A stretch of 64,000 nt of DNA, taken from contig JAZRPZ010000081.1 of assembly GCA_045649485.1 (NCBI GenBank), positions 19,876-83,875 of the forward strand, given 5' to 3'. A model generated the notes under the pieces. It worked only from the letters and a program-made list of their open reading frames with translations, searched no databases and had not been told where the DNA came from. The stretch is from RUG11247 sp045649485. Lineage in GTDB: Bacteria > Bacillota > Clostridia > Christensenellales > Aristaeellaceae. Of this stretch, positions 1 to 7,422 are shown in pieces (the first letter of the stretch is position 1; each line of letters begins with the position of its first letter). Position numbers and translations under genes: made by a program.

Positions 1-83
1 TAGAACCCTGGCATTACACCGCCCGCGCCGAATTCTATAATGATCTCATTGCCCATGATTCCGGCACCATAGTAATCGAATAA
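1..83 (+). CDS. C-terminal end of a DUF975 family membrane protein (5' truncated by window)
   Basis: An open frame (codons from position 3) enters from the left edge and stops at TAA 81-83, 12 bases before the next start. The last residues are PWHYTARAEFYNDLIA followed by a short acidic tail. The W-x3-A-x-A-x-F-Y-x-D-L pattern is what I recall at the end of DUF975 proteins, multi-spanning membrane proteins of Bacillota with no known function. A second, broken copy of the same kind of tail lies at 804-1001, which supports the call. Only 26 residues are visible, so the assignment rests on this motif and the similarity to the second copy. Confidence 0.5.
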   Translation, partial: EPWHYTARAEFYNDLIAHDSGTIVIE

Positions 84-95
84 GGGAGAATAAAC

Positions 96-797
96 ATGAA
101 CGATTATTCAAAATACGTTTCAAAAGATACGCTGATGGGTCCCAGCAGCCTTCGCATTCTGGAAGAGCTGCTGAACAGATTCCCCCTGCGTCTTTCCGCT
201 GAAGATACCGTGCTTGACCTCGGCTGCGGCAAAGGTCTCACCAGCCTCATGGCTGCCTGTGAAACCGGCACAAAGGTTGTCGCCGCCGACCTGTGGATAA
301 ATGCCGAAGACAATGCCGCACGCTTTGCAGACTGGGGCATAGCCGATAAGCTGACTCCCGTGAACGCGGATGCAAACTGCCTGCCCTTTGAAAACGGGCA
401 GTTCGATGCAATGATAAGCGTTGATTCCTATCACTATTACGGCGGCAGCGACGGCTTCTTCGAAGAGAAGATAATGCCCTTTATGAAAAAAGGCGCAGAG
501 ATACTGATCGGCATCCCCGGAATCAAAAACGAGTTCAGCGGCCGCTCCGACGAACTTCTGTCCCCGTGGCTGGGAGAAGATGCCCATATGTTCAAAAGCG
601 CAAGCGACTGGAAAGAAATCCTCTCCGGAAACGAATCTCTCAGTGTTCTCGAAACCTGCGAACTGGACTGCTTCACCGCCGCATGGGACGAATGGTTCGC
701 CTCCGGGCATAAATTCGCAGAAGGCGACAAGCAGTTTTTCGATGACCTGATCAAGCCCTACACCTGCTTTGTCGGCATATACATAAAGCTGAAATAA
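96..797 (+). CDS. class I SAM-dependent methyltransferase
   Basis: A 233-residue cytoplasmic protein. Motif I, VLDLGCGKG (about residues 39-47), is the S-adenosylmethionine-binding loop of Rossmann-fold methyltransferases. An acidic residue after strand 2 (AADLW), NADANCLPF (motif II region) and a motif III-like stretch (AEILIGIPG) follow in the usual order, and the length suits a small-molecule methyltransferase. The substrate cannot be told. The start is ATG 96, with AAGGGAG upstream. It lies between an intact and a decayed DUF975 tail, so it may have been inserted into a duplicated DUF975 locus. Confidence 0.85.
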   Translation: MNDYSKYVSKDTLMGPSSLRILEELLNRFPLRLSAEDTVLDLGCGKGLTSLMAACETGTKVVAADLWINAEDNAARFADWGIADKLTPVNADANCLPFENGQFDAMISVDSYHYYGGSDGFFEEKIMPFMKKGAEILIGIPGIKNEFSGRSDELLSPWLGEDAHMFKSASDWKEILSGNESLSVLETCELDCFTAAWDEWFASGHKFAEGDKQFFDDLIKPYTCFVGIYIKLK

Positions 798-803
798 CAC
801 ACA

Positions 804-1001
804 AGCATCATCGAAAGCCGCAGGCTTATGGACGGCTACAGGTTGCGCCTGTTCTGTCTCGACCTCAGCTTCATTGGTCGGTGGATTTTTGGCTTTGCCT
901 CCTGCGGCGTCGGAATTCTTTGGGTAGGTGCATGGAGCAATGCCTCGCATGCCCAGTTCTGCAATACCCGCATAAATATAGAAGCTCCCGAAACCGAATA
1001 A
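804..1001 (+). pseudogene. remnant of a DUF975 membrane protein C-terminus
   Basis: Right after the methyltransferase stop, and in the same frame, about 65 codons remain open to a TAA at 999-1001. They read SIIESRRLMDGYRLRLFCLD, then a hydrophobic segment containing LSFIGRWIFGF and CGVGILWVGAW, then an A-x-A-x-F tail. The RRLMxGxxxRLFCLDLSFIGW and GxGxLWV patterns match, from memory, the end of DUF975 proteins. No ribosome binding site and no N-terminal portion are present, so it cannot encode a whole protein. An internal ATG at 828 exists but would give only a fragment. I read this as the 3' end of a duplicated gene whose front was lost. Confidence 0.55.
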
Positions 1002-1008
1002 CATACGC

Positions 1009-1040
1009 AAAAACCGGACTGCAGCAGCAGTCCGGTTTTT
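1009..1040 (+). terminator. intrinsic terminator, possibly bidirectional
   Basis: A perfect 12-bp inverted repeat (AAAAACCGGACT / AGTCCGGTTTTT, 1009-1020 with 1029-1040) around an 8-base loop, with T-runs formed by the arms themselves. It closes the leftward plus-strand genes and could back up the hydrogenase terminator on the other strand. Confidence 0.8.
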
Positions 1041-1049
1041 CATACATAG

Positions 1050-1080
1050 AAAACGGGCTCCGTGTATAACACGGAGCCCG
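1050..1080 (-). terminator. terminator of the hydrogenase operon
   Basis: A perfect 11-bp stem (CGGGCTCCGTG 1054-1064 with CACGGAGCCCG 1070-1080) and a 5-base loop, 13 bases past the hydA stop. On the minus strand it is followed by TTTTC. Confidence 0.75.
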
Positions 1081-1092
1081 GAATCATATAAC

Positions 1093-2859
1093 TTAGTTAT
1101 ACTTTTCCTTCTTGGTGTAATGGGTGTGCAGCAGCTCATGGGCCTTATGAGAGTTGGGCTTGCCGAAGTACTCATCATACAGAACCTGAACAGCAGACAG
1201 CTCGTGAGACTTACGGACGCCCTTAGCGGTATCCTCGTCATACAGAGCCTTTGCACGCAGACCCTTAACATCAACATCCTCGCGGATGTAGGGAGCTACG
1301 ATGGGCTGGCCGCCGCCATTGATGCAGCCGCCGGGGCAACCCATGACCTCGATGAAGGTGTAGCTCTTTTCGCCGGCCTTAACAGCCTCCAGCAGCTGGG
1401 ATGCAGCGCCGGTGGAGTGGGCAACAGCGACCTTTACTTCCAGACCGTTGAGGTTGTAGGAAGCTTCCTTTACGCCTTCGAAGCCGCGTACATCGGTGAA
1501 CTCCAGCTTGCCCAGAGTCTCGCCGGTGATGACTTCGTAAGCGGTACGCAGAGCTGCTTCCATAACGCCGCCGGTGACGCCGAAGATAACGGCTGCGCCG
1601 GAGTAGTCGCCCAGCATGGGATCGAAGCCCTCTTCAGGCAGATTTACGAAATCGATGCCGGAAACCTTGATCATGCGGGCCAGCTCACGGGTGGTGATGA
1701 CGACGTCAACGTCGGCCATGCCATCGTGACCCAGCTCGGGACGGGCAGCTTCGTACTTCTTGGCAGTGCAGGGCATTACGGAGACGACAACGATGTTCTT
1801 GGGATCGATGCCGGACTTCTCAGCGTAGTAGCTCTTGATAACAGCGCCTTCCATCTCGTGGGGAGACTTGCAGGAAGACAGGTTGGGCATGAACTCGGGA
1901 TAGTAGGTCTCGCAGAACTTGATCCAGCCGGGAGAGCAGGAAGTGATCATGGGCAGAACGCCGCCTTCCTTCACGCGGGTGACCAGCTCGGTGGCCTCTT
2001 CCATGATGGTGAGGTCAGCTGCAAAACCGGTATCGAAGATCTTGTCGAAGCCCAGGCGGCGCATTGCTGCAGCCATCTTGCCGGTTACGTTGGTACCGAT
2101 GGGCATGCCGAACTCTTCGCCCAGAGCGGCGCGAACAGCGGGAGCAGCCTGTACGACAACGTGCTTGGAGGGATCTGCGATAGCTGCCCATACCTTATCG
2201 GTATCGTCCTTCTCAGTCAGGGCGCCGGTGGGGCAGACGTTGATGCACTGGCCGCAGTTGATGCAGCCGGTGTCAGCCAGATTCATACCCCAGGGAGAGG
2301 CGATCTGGGTCTTCATGCCGCGCATGATGGGTCCGATAACGCCGACCTGCTGTACCTTCTGGCAAACAGCAACGCAGCGGCGGCACAGAACGCACTTTGC
2401 ATTGTCGCGAACGATGGACAGAGAAGAGTTGTCCTTGATAGCGTCGGTACGCATACCATCGAAACGATCCTCAACATCTACACCGTACTCGCGGCACAGC
2501 TTCTGCAGTTCGCAGTCAGCGCTGCGTACGCAGGAGAGGCACTTGCGGTCATGGTTGGAAAGCAGCAGCTCCAGGTTGGTCTTACGCAGGGAGCGCAGCA
2601 GGGGAGTGTTGGTCTTTACGTTGATCTCGCCGGTAGCGCGATCACGGGGCAGGGCTTCAACGGGCATAACGCAGGCAGCTGCGGGTGCACGTCCGCCGGC
2701 ATCTACCAGGCACAGACGGCAGGCGCCGATCTCGTTGATGTCCTTCATATAGCACAGGGTAGGAATACGTACCCCGGCAACCTTAGCGGCTTCCAGTACG
2801 GAGGTACCGGCCGGAACGGTTACGGAAATGCCATCAATTTTAAGCGTTACATCAGCCAT
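1093..2859 (-). CDS. hydA: [FeFe] hydrogenase catalytic subunit HydA (HndD type)
   Basis: Catalytic subunit of a multimeric [FeFe] hydrogenase, 588 residues, interconverting H2 and protons. In order: an N-terminal plant-type [2Fe-2S] domain (C36, C47, C50, C63); a His-ligated [4Fe-4S] site (H103, C107, C110, C116); two [4Fe-4S] clusters (C156/159/162/166 and C199/202/205/209); then the H-cluster domain with TSCSPGW (C308), MPCTAKKYE (C363) and MGCPGGCINGGGQP (C508, C512); then the small C-terminal helical region. The second cysteine of the canonical TSCCP is serine here, so the usual proton-relay cysteine is absent; I believe this is common in trimeric enzymes but cannot verify it. AGGAGG precedes ATG 2859. 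It is the last gene of hydC-ATPase-ferredoxin-hydB-hydA, and with HydB and HydC probably couples H2 to NAD(P)H and ferredoxin. Confidence 0.96.
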   Translation of the reverse strand: MADVTLKIDGISVTVPAGTSVLEAAKVAGVRIPTLCYMKDINEIGACRLCLVDAGGRAPAAACVMPVEALPRDRATGEINVKTNTPLLRSLRKTNLELLLSNHDRKCLSCVRSADCELQKLCREYGVDVEDRFDGMRTDAIKDNSSLSIVRDNAKCVLCRRCVAVCQKVQQVGVIGPIMRGMKTQIASPWGMNLADTGCINCGQCINVCPTGALTEKDDTDKVWAAIADPSKHVVVQAAPAVRAALGEEFGMPIGTNVTGKMAAAMRRLGFDKIFDTGFAADLTIMEEATELVTRVKEGGVLPMITSCSPGWIKFCETYYPEFMPNLSSCKSPHEMEGAVIKSYYAEKSGIDPKNIVVVSVMPCTAKKYEAARPELGHDGMADVDVVITTRELARMIKVSGIDFVNLPEEGFDPMLGDYSGAAVIFGVTGGVMEAALRTAYEVITGETLGKLEFTDVRGFEGVKEASYNLNGLEVKVAVAHSTGAASQLLEAVKAGEKSYTFIEVMGCPGGCINGGGQPIVAPYIREDVDVKGLRAKALYDEDTAKGVRKSHELSAVQVLYDEYFGKPNSHKAHELLHTHYTKKEKYN

Positions 2860-2880
2860 GGTGTATTTATCCTCCTTGCC

Positions 2881-4677
2881 TTACTTCTTGATGATAGCAC
2901 CGAACTTGCACTTCTCCATGCAAGCGCCGCACTTGATGCACTTTGCGGTATCAATGACGTGCGGCTCCTTGACCTTGCCGGAGATAGCGTTGACGGGGCA
3001 CTGGCGTGCGCACAGGGTGCAGCCCTTACACTTGTCGGCAACGATCTCGAAGTTGAGGAGCTTCTTGCAGACGCCTGCGGGGCAGCGCTTCTCGTAGATG
3101 TGTGCCTCGTACTCGTGGCGGAACTGCTTAATGGTGGAAAGAACGGGGTTGGGAGCGGTCTGGCCCAGTGCGCACAGAGCGGACTTGGAGATATTGGCAG
3201 CCAGGGTCTCCAGGCGCTCGATATCGCCGTCCTCGCCCTTGCCTTCGCAGATACGATCCAGGATTTCCAGCATCCTGCGGGTACCTACACGGCAGGGAGT
3301 GCACTTGCCGCAGCTCTCATCAACGGTGAACTCAAGGAAGAAGCGTGCGATGTCAACCATGCAGTTGTCTTCGTCCATGATGATCATACCGCCGGAACCC
3401 ATCATGGAGCCGGCTGCGATCAGGTTGTCATAGTCGATGGGAGTATCCAGCATGCTTGCGGGCAGGCAGCCGCCGGAAGGACCACCGGTCTGAACTGCCT
3501 TGAACTTCTTGCCGTTGGGGCAGCCGCCGCCGATGTCATAGATGATCTCACGCAGAGTGGTGCCCATGGGAACTTCAACCAGACCGGCGTTTTCGATCTT
3601 GCCGCCCAGTGCGAATACCTTGGTGCCCTTGGAGCCCTCGGTACCCATGGAAGCGAACCATTCGGGACCATTCAGGATGATCTGAGTGATGTTTGCATAA
3701 GTCTCAACGTTGTTGAGGATGGTGGGCTTGCCGAACAGACCCTTAACAGCGGGGAAGGGAGGACGTACGCGGGGCTCACCGCGGCCGCCTTCAACGGAGT
3801 TCAGCAGAGCGGTTTCTTCGCCGCAGACGAATGCGCCGGCGCCCAGACGGATGTCGAGGTCGAAGCAGAAGTCGGTGCCGAAGATGTTGTTGCCCAGCAG
3901 GCCGTACTCGCGGGCCTGCTTGATGGCCAGCTCGAGGCGCTGAACAGCGATGGGGTACTCAGCGCGGACGTAAACATAGCCCTGATCTGCGCCGATGGCG
4001 TAGGCAGCGATTGCCATAGCCTCAATGATGGTGTGGGGATCGCCTTCCAGAACGGAACGATCCATGAATGCGCCCGGGTCGCCCTCGTCGGCGTTGCAGG
4101 CAACATACTTCTTGCCGGTGGAGCCCATTGCGAACTTCCACTTCATGCCGGTGGGGAAGCCGGCGCCGCCGCGGCCGCGCAGACCGGACTTGGTGATGCA
4201 ATCAACAACATCTTCACGGCTCATCTCGGTCAGAACCTTGGCCAGGGCCTTGTAGCCGTCAAATGCGATGTATTCGTCGATATTTTCGGGATCGATAACG
4301 CCGCAGTTGCGCAGAGCAACGCGCTTCTGCTTCTGATAGAAGCCGATATCGTCCAGGGGCTTGATTTCCTTGGTCTCTTCATTCTGAGAGTCCTTGTAGA
4401 GCAGCTTGGTCACGATGCGGCCCTTGATGAGGTGCTCTTCTACGATGGTATCAACATCTTCAACGGAAATGCCGCTGTAGAAAGCGCCTTCGGGATATAC
4501 GATAACAACGGGGCCGGCGGCGCAAAGGCCGAAGCAGCCGGTCTTTACCAGCTTGACTTCATTTTCCATGCCCTTTTCGGCAAGCAGCGTGGCGAAACGC
4601 TCATACAGCTTCGGGGAGCCGGAAGACGTACAGCCGGTGCCGCCGCAGACCAGAATCGTTGAACGGAAAAGGTCCAT
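2881..4677 (-). CDS. hydB: hydrogenase subunit HydB (NuoF-like, FMN/NAD and Fe-S)
   Basis: The 598-residue electron-distributing subunit of the trimeric hydrogenase, binding FMN and NAD(P)H. It has an N-terminal thioredoxin-like [2Fe-2S] domain (CGGTGC and TGCFGLC), a NuoF core with GLRGRGGAGFPTG (flavin and nucleotide loop) and NADEGDPGAFMDR, a soluble-ligand-binding region, the [4Fe-4S] motif SCGKCTPCRVGTRR, and two C-terminal ferredoxin clusters (CKGCTLCARQCP and CIKCGACMEKCK). This domain set is typical of HydB/HndC rather than complex I NuoF, which lacks both end domains. A GAGGAGG site precedes ATG 4677. It lies 21 bases upstream of hydA in the same operon. Confidence 0.96.
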   Translation of the reverse strand: MDLFRSTILVCGGTGCTSSGSPKLYERFATLLAEKGMENEVKLVKTGCFGLCAAGPVVIVYPEGAFYSGISVEDVDTIVEEHLIKGRIVTKLLYKDSQNEETKEIKPLDDIGFYQKQKRVALRNCGVIDPENIDEYIAFDGYKALAKVLTEMSREDVVDCITKSGLRGRGGAGFPTGMKWKFAMGSTGKKYVACNADEGDPGAFMDRSVLEGDPHTIIEAMAIAAYAIGADQGYVYVRAEYPIAVQRLELAIKQAREYGLLGNNIFGTDFCFDLDIRLGAGAFVCGEETALLNSVEGGRGEPRVRPPFPAVKGLFGKPTILNNVETYANITQIILNGPEWFASMGTEGSKGTKVFALGGKIENAGLVEVPMGTTLREIIYDIGGGCPNGKKFKAVQTGGPSGGCLPASMLDTPIDYDNLIAAGSMMGSGGMIIMDEDNCMVDIARFFLEFTVDESCGKCTPCRVGTRRMLEILDRICEGKGEDGDIERLETLAANISKSALCALGQTAPNPVLSTIKQFRHEYEAHIYEKRCPAGVCKKLLNFEIVADKCKGCTLCARQCPVNAISGKVKEPHVIDTAKCIKCGACMEKCKFGAIIKK

Positions 4678-4705
4678 TATCCTTACCTCCTCAAATTACG
4701 AGCGA

Positions 4706-5074
4706 TTATTTCTCAATTGCGCCGATGGTATATTCGGCTACGGGGCTGCCGTTTACAACGTGCTCAGCAACGATGCGGGCAACCATTTCGGGCTTTACGT
4801 TGATGTAGGTTACCTTGTCCTGACCGGGCATGGTGATCTCAACGATGGGCTCATAACGGCACATGCCGATGCAGCCGGTCTGTGCGACCACAACGTTCAG
4901 CATGTTGCGCTTGCCGATTTCATCAATGAAAGCGGTCATAACGGGACGGGCGCCGGCGGCGATACCGCAGGTGGCCATACCGACTGCGATGCGGGTACCT
5001 TCGCTCTCACGGCGCAGGTTAACGGCGCTCAGCGTCTTCTGACGGATCTTCTCCAGATCTGCAATGGACTTCAT
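4706..5074 (-). CDS. small (2Fe-2S) thioredoxin-like ferredoxin, HndB type
   Basis: A 122-residue soluble protein with cysteines in GMATCGIAAGA and QTGCIGMCRYEP, the four-cysteine pattern of thioredoxin-like [2Fe-2S] ferredoxins such as HndB of NADP-reducing hydrogenases. It probably serves as an extra electron-transfer subunit for HydABC. The frame is open a further 60 codons upstream, but that part overlaps the preceding ATPase gene. The start ATG at 5074 has GGAGGTG nine to ten bases before it, so the short form is chosen. It sits between the ATPase gene and hydB in one operon. Confidence 0.88.
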   Translation of the reverse strand: MKSIADLEKIRQKTLSAVNLRRESEGTRIAVGMATCGIAAGARPVMTAFIDEIGKRNMLNVVVAQTGCIGMCRYEPIVEITMPGQDKVTYINVKPEMVARIVAEHVVNGSPVAEYTIGAIEK

Positions 5075-5102
5075 AAAATTTACACCTCCGCAGAAATAGG
5101 GG

Positions 5103-5654
5103 TTACGGCAGTCTTCCTGCCTCTTCAATACCTTCTGTGACAAACGCGCGGATCCACTGAAGCACGTCCGGAGTATCCAGCGGGACTCCCTCAAGGACGG
5201 TGCGGATCTGTGCGGTATCGAACTCAAACTCTTCGCCGTGGTACTTGTACACAAGCCTGAAATCGGGCTTCACCGGCGAGCCGTTCACCAGCGTGACCAT
5301 GGTATCTTCCAGAGAACCCATGGGCGGCATGTCGATGTTCGATTTGCGGAACCTGAGCGTGAGCTTTGTGCCCTCGCCGACCTTGCTTTCTATTCCGAAA
5401 GAGCCTTCGCAAAGCTCGCACAGGGCCTTGATCATGGGAATACCCAGACCAACCTTGCGGGTCTTGCGGGTGGTGGTAAAGGGACTTACCACGTTTTTAA
5501 GAAACTCTTCGGACATTCCGCAGCCGTCGTCGATGAGTATGATCTCTATGAAGTCCTCTTCGTCATTTACAGTGATGAGTATCTCCACATGATCCGCTCC
5601 CGCCGAAACGGAATTCTGCACAAGGTCCAGAATATACAGCGATAGTTCGTTCAT
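5103..5654 (-). CDS. orphan histidine-kinase-type ATP-binding protein in the hydrogenase operon
   Basis: A 183-residue protein with a GHKL (HATPase_c) fold: N-box region DLVQNSVSAGA, G1 box IDDGCGMSE and G2-like KVGLGIPMIKALCE, occupying about residues 1-110. There is no sensor, no membrane segment and no phospho-accepting histidine domain. The last 70 residues form a separate unrecognised region. It starts 6 bases after the hydC stop without a clear Shine-Dalgarno sequence, so it is probably translated by coupling to hydC. Similar kinase-like genes occur in clostridial hyd clusters. Its target is unknown; phosphorylation-based control of the hydrogenase is an inference. Confidence 0.85.
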   Translation of the reverse strand: MNELSLYILDLVQNSVSAGADHVEILITVNDEEDFIEIILIDDGCGMSEEFLKNVVSPFTTTRKTRKVGLGIPMIKALCELCEGSFGIESKVGEGTKLTLRFRKSNIDMPPMGSLEDTMVTLVNGSPVKPDFRLVYKYHGEEFEFDTAQIRTVLEGVPLDTPDVLQWIRAFVTEGIEEAGRLP

Positions 5655-5660
5655 TGCTTA

Positions 5661-6134
5661 TCAGGCGCGATACTTGTCCAGAATGCCGGGGATGTCTTCG
5701 GGAACCAGACGGCCGTAGACATCATCGTTAATCATCATTACGGGAGCAAGGCCGCATGCGCCGAGGCAGCGGGTGTCCTTAATGGTGAACAGACCGTCGG
5801 AAGTAGTCTTGCCGACTGCGGTCTTGAGGGTCTCTGCTACCTTATCCAGGATAGCCTGAGAATTCTTTACGTAGCAAGCGGTACCGAGGCAAACGCCGAT
5901 ACGGTATTCGCCGCTGGGCTCCAGTGCGAACTGAGAGTAGAAAGTGGCTACGCCGAAGACTTCGGACAGGGTTGCGCCCAGGCCTTCTGCGATCTTGATC
6001 TGGACATCCTTCGGCACATGACCGAAAATGTTCTGGGCTGCCTGCAGAGCACGCATAACTGCGCCGCCCTGACCCTTGAGCTCGGAAATGACCTTGTCAA
6101 GCTCAGCGTACTTTTCCTGACTGATGACCGACAT
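5661..6134 (-). CDS. hydC: hydrogenase subunit HydC (NuoE-like, [2Fe-2S])
   Basis: A 157-residue NuoE-family subunit: an N-terminal helical bundle, then a thioredoxin-like [2Fe-2S] domain with VCLGTACYVKN and DTRCLGACGLAPV supplying four cysteines. It passes electrons between the NAD(P)H/FMN site of HydB and the other clusters. Length and motifs are standard for the family. GGGAGGT lies before ATG 6134. It is the first gene of the hydrogenase operon, directly behind an extended -10 promoter and a palindrome-rich control region. Confidence 0.95.
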   Translation of the reverse strand: MSVISQEKYAELDKVISELKGQGGAVMRALQAAQNIFGHVPKDVQIKIAEGLGATLSEVFGVATFYSQFALEPSGEYRIGVCLGTACYVKNSQAILDKVAETLKTAVGKTTSDGLFTIKDTRCLGACGLAPVMMINDDVYGRLVPEDIPGILDKYRA

Positions 6135-6163
6135 GTGTCTTACCTCCCTTGGATATATATCAC

Positions 6164-6292
6164 ATTCGTGACGAATATAGTGACAGGTGTCTCTTTGTAT
6201 TATATCATATGTGATAAGGGTTGTATGTTAATCATGATAAGGCTATTTGTAAATAGTACGTTAACTTTTAACATTCCACTTACATAGTTAAC
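6164..6292. promoter_or_regulatory. palindrome-rich control region upstream of hydC
   Basis: Short inverted repeats crowd this AT-rich gap: ATTCG-TGA-CGAAT (6164-6176), TATCA-TATG-TGATA (6203-6216, overlapping the -10 spacer), CTATTT-GT-AAATAG (6243-6256), GTTAA-CTT-TTAAC (6260-6272) and another GTTAAC at 6287-6292. They look like binding sites for one or more dimeric regulators of the hydrogenase operon. The GTTAAC-type sites resemble half-sites of the redox regulator Rex, but the spacing does not match the Rex consensus, so no regulator is named. Confidence 0.5.
6199..6227 (-). promoter_or_regulatory. extended -10 promoter of the hydCBA operon
   Basis: On the minus strand TGATATAAT forms a consensus extended -10 element (TATAAT at 6204-6199). 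The position 17 bases further upstream holds only a weak -35 (CATACA). The expected start of transcription is near 6192, about 58 bases before the hydC start. Confidence 0.65.
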
Positions 6293-7048
6293 TTAATCTA
6301 ACCGGCTGTTTACACTTTGCGCGTCCGTCGAACCGGATACCGGCCAGCGGCCTTCTTCTATCATTCTGAAGAAGCCTTCTGCGTCGGGCGAATCCATTTC
6401 GAGGAATTCCACCCTTTCGAACATGTTCTCCAGATAGTGGGCATCCGAGGAATGCAGCTGCACCAGTTTTTTCGGTATTCCCTTGTGCGGCAGCGGCATG
6501 CCTATCGATACCTCCAGCGCGGAGAAATCACAGCCCGGGGGCACAAAACCCAGCGCCTGCAGAAGCCCGTTGCTGCCGCGGTTGATATGCGCAGGCACAG
6601 CAAGTCCGCCGTGTTCCAGTATCATTGCGGTTATCTCGTCTATCGACAGGTCCAGTGCAGATATCAGCAGTTTTTCCTCGCTGCCTACGGGTTCATCGTC
6701 CTCATCCAGTTCAAGCTGCTCGCCGAAAATGGCGGGCTTGTTTTTTATGGGCGGCAGATGAGGGTATATCACATCCGAAAATCTTACCGCCTGTTCCACC
6801 GTGCGGAAATACGCCAGCAGATGCACTTCCTCCATGGTGGTTATCTCCATGGCAGGCAGAAGTCCCACGCCCACCGCCTTTGCCACCTTTTCTATGGTAG
6901 GAAGATGGCGGGCGGTGTTGTGGTCAGCCACAGCAATCATGTCCAGCCCCTTTATATAGGCCATGTTCACGATATTGTTGGGCGTCATCAGCTCGTCGCC
7001 GCAGGGCGAGAGACAGGAGTGGATGTGCAGATCCACGGCGTACTTCAT
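6293..7048 (-). CDS. PHP domain phosphoesterase
   Basis: A 251-residue protein of the PHP metal-dependent phosphoesterase superfamily. It starts MKYAVDLHIHSCLSPCGD, the first metal-binding motif (HxH plus a later D/C), followed by AVADHNTARH and PAMEITTMEE with further metal-ligand candidates, and H near LHSSDAHY. Members hydrolyse phosphodiesters, nucleotides or histidinol phosphate; the substrate here is unknown. The start at 7048 overlaps the stop region of the DRTGG gene with GGAGAGG before it, so the two are co-translated. PHP genes are known companions of DRTGG and hydrogenase genes in Clostridia and Thermotogae. Confidence 0.85.
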   Translation of the reverse strand: MKYAVDLHIHSCLSPCGDELMTPNNIVNMAYIKGLDMIAVADHNTARHLPTIEKVAKAVGVGLLPAMEITTMEEVHLLAYFRTVEQAVRFSDVIYPHLPPIKNKPAIFGEQLELDEDDEPVGSEEKLLISALDLSIDEITAMILEHGGLAVPAHINRGSNGLLQALGFVPPGCDFSALEVSIGMPLPHKGIPKKLVQLHSSDAHYLENMFERVEFLEMDSPDAEGFFRMIEEGRWPVSGSTDAQSVNSRLD

Positions 7049-7049
7049 A

Positions 7050-7397
7050 TTATTCCTCTCCGGCCTTTATGCCGCCTGCGTACATAAGACCGCAGATCTC
7101 GTAAGCGGGCTTGTCGGTGCACAGCACGGCGATGCCTTCTTCGGCAGCCTTGTTGGCTATCTCCTGATCCATCTGAGCGCCTTCGGGGATTATAACGCAG
7201 GACATCTCGTGCAGAGTAGCTACGGCAATAACGTTCATGTGAGTCTGAACGGTCACCCATGCCATGCCCGCGCTGCCGTGAGCCATAACCCAGCTGAGCA
7301 GATCGCAGCAATATCCGGATTCGATCTCGTTTTCAAGGCCCACATCGCCGGTAAGCACGGCTGCGCCGATCTTTTCCTGCAGTTCTTTTACTTTCAT
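7050..7397 (-). CDS. DRTGG domain protein
   Basis: A 115-residue protein resembling the DRTGG domain, a small regulatory fold also found in front of HPr kinase and phosphotransacetylase-like proteins. The strings KVKELQEKIGAAVLTG and GLMYAGGIKAG match the domain's start and end. It has no catalytic motifs and is likely a ligand-binding or adaptor module. An alternative start 12 codons upstream overlaps the previous gene and lacks a ribosome site, whereas AGGAGA lies 10 bases before ATG 7397. A second DRTGG gene heads the same operon. Confidence 0.75.
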   Translation of the reverse strand: MKVKELQEKIGAAVLTGDVGLENEIESGYCCDLLSWVMAHGSAGMAWVTVQTHMNVIAVATLHEMSCVIIPEGAQMDQEIANKAAEEGIAVLCTDKPAYEICGLMYAGGIKAGEE

Positions 7398-7422
7398 GCT
7401 GATCACATCTCCTGTATGTATA

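Noticed and set aside
881..1069. Plus-strand small open frame of 62 codons
   Set aside because: It runs out of frame across the DUF975 remnant and through a terminator hairpin, without a ribosome site.
1120..4662. Very long plus-strand open frame (1180 codons) across the hydrogenase genes
   Set aside because: It is the antisense shadow of hydA and hydB, which carry complete Fe-S and H-cluster motifs. The shadow frame is repetitive in Ala/Gly/Leu and has no ribosome site or domain.
6238..6292. Rex operator upstream of hydC
   Set aside because: GTTAAC-type palindromes are present, but the TTGTTAA-N4-TTAACAA spacing is not, so the regulator is not named.
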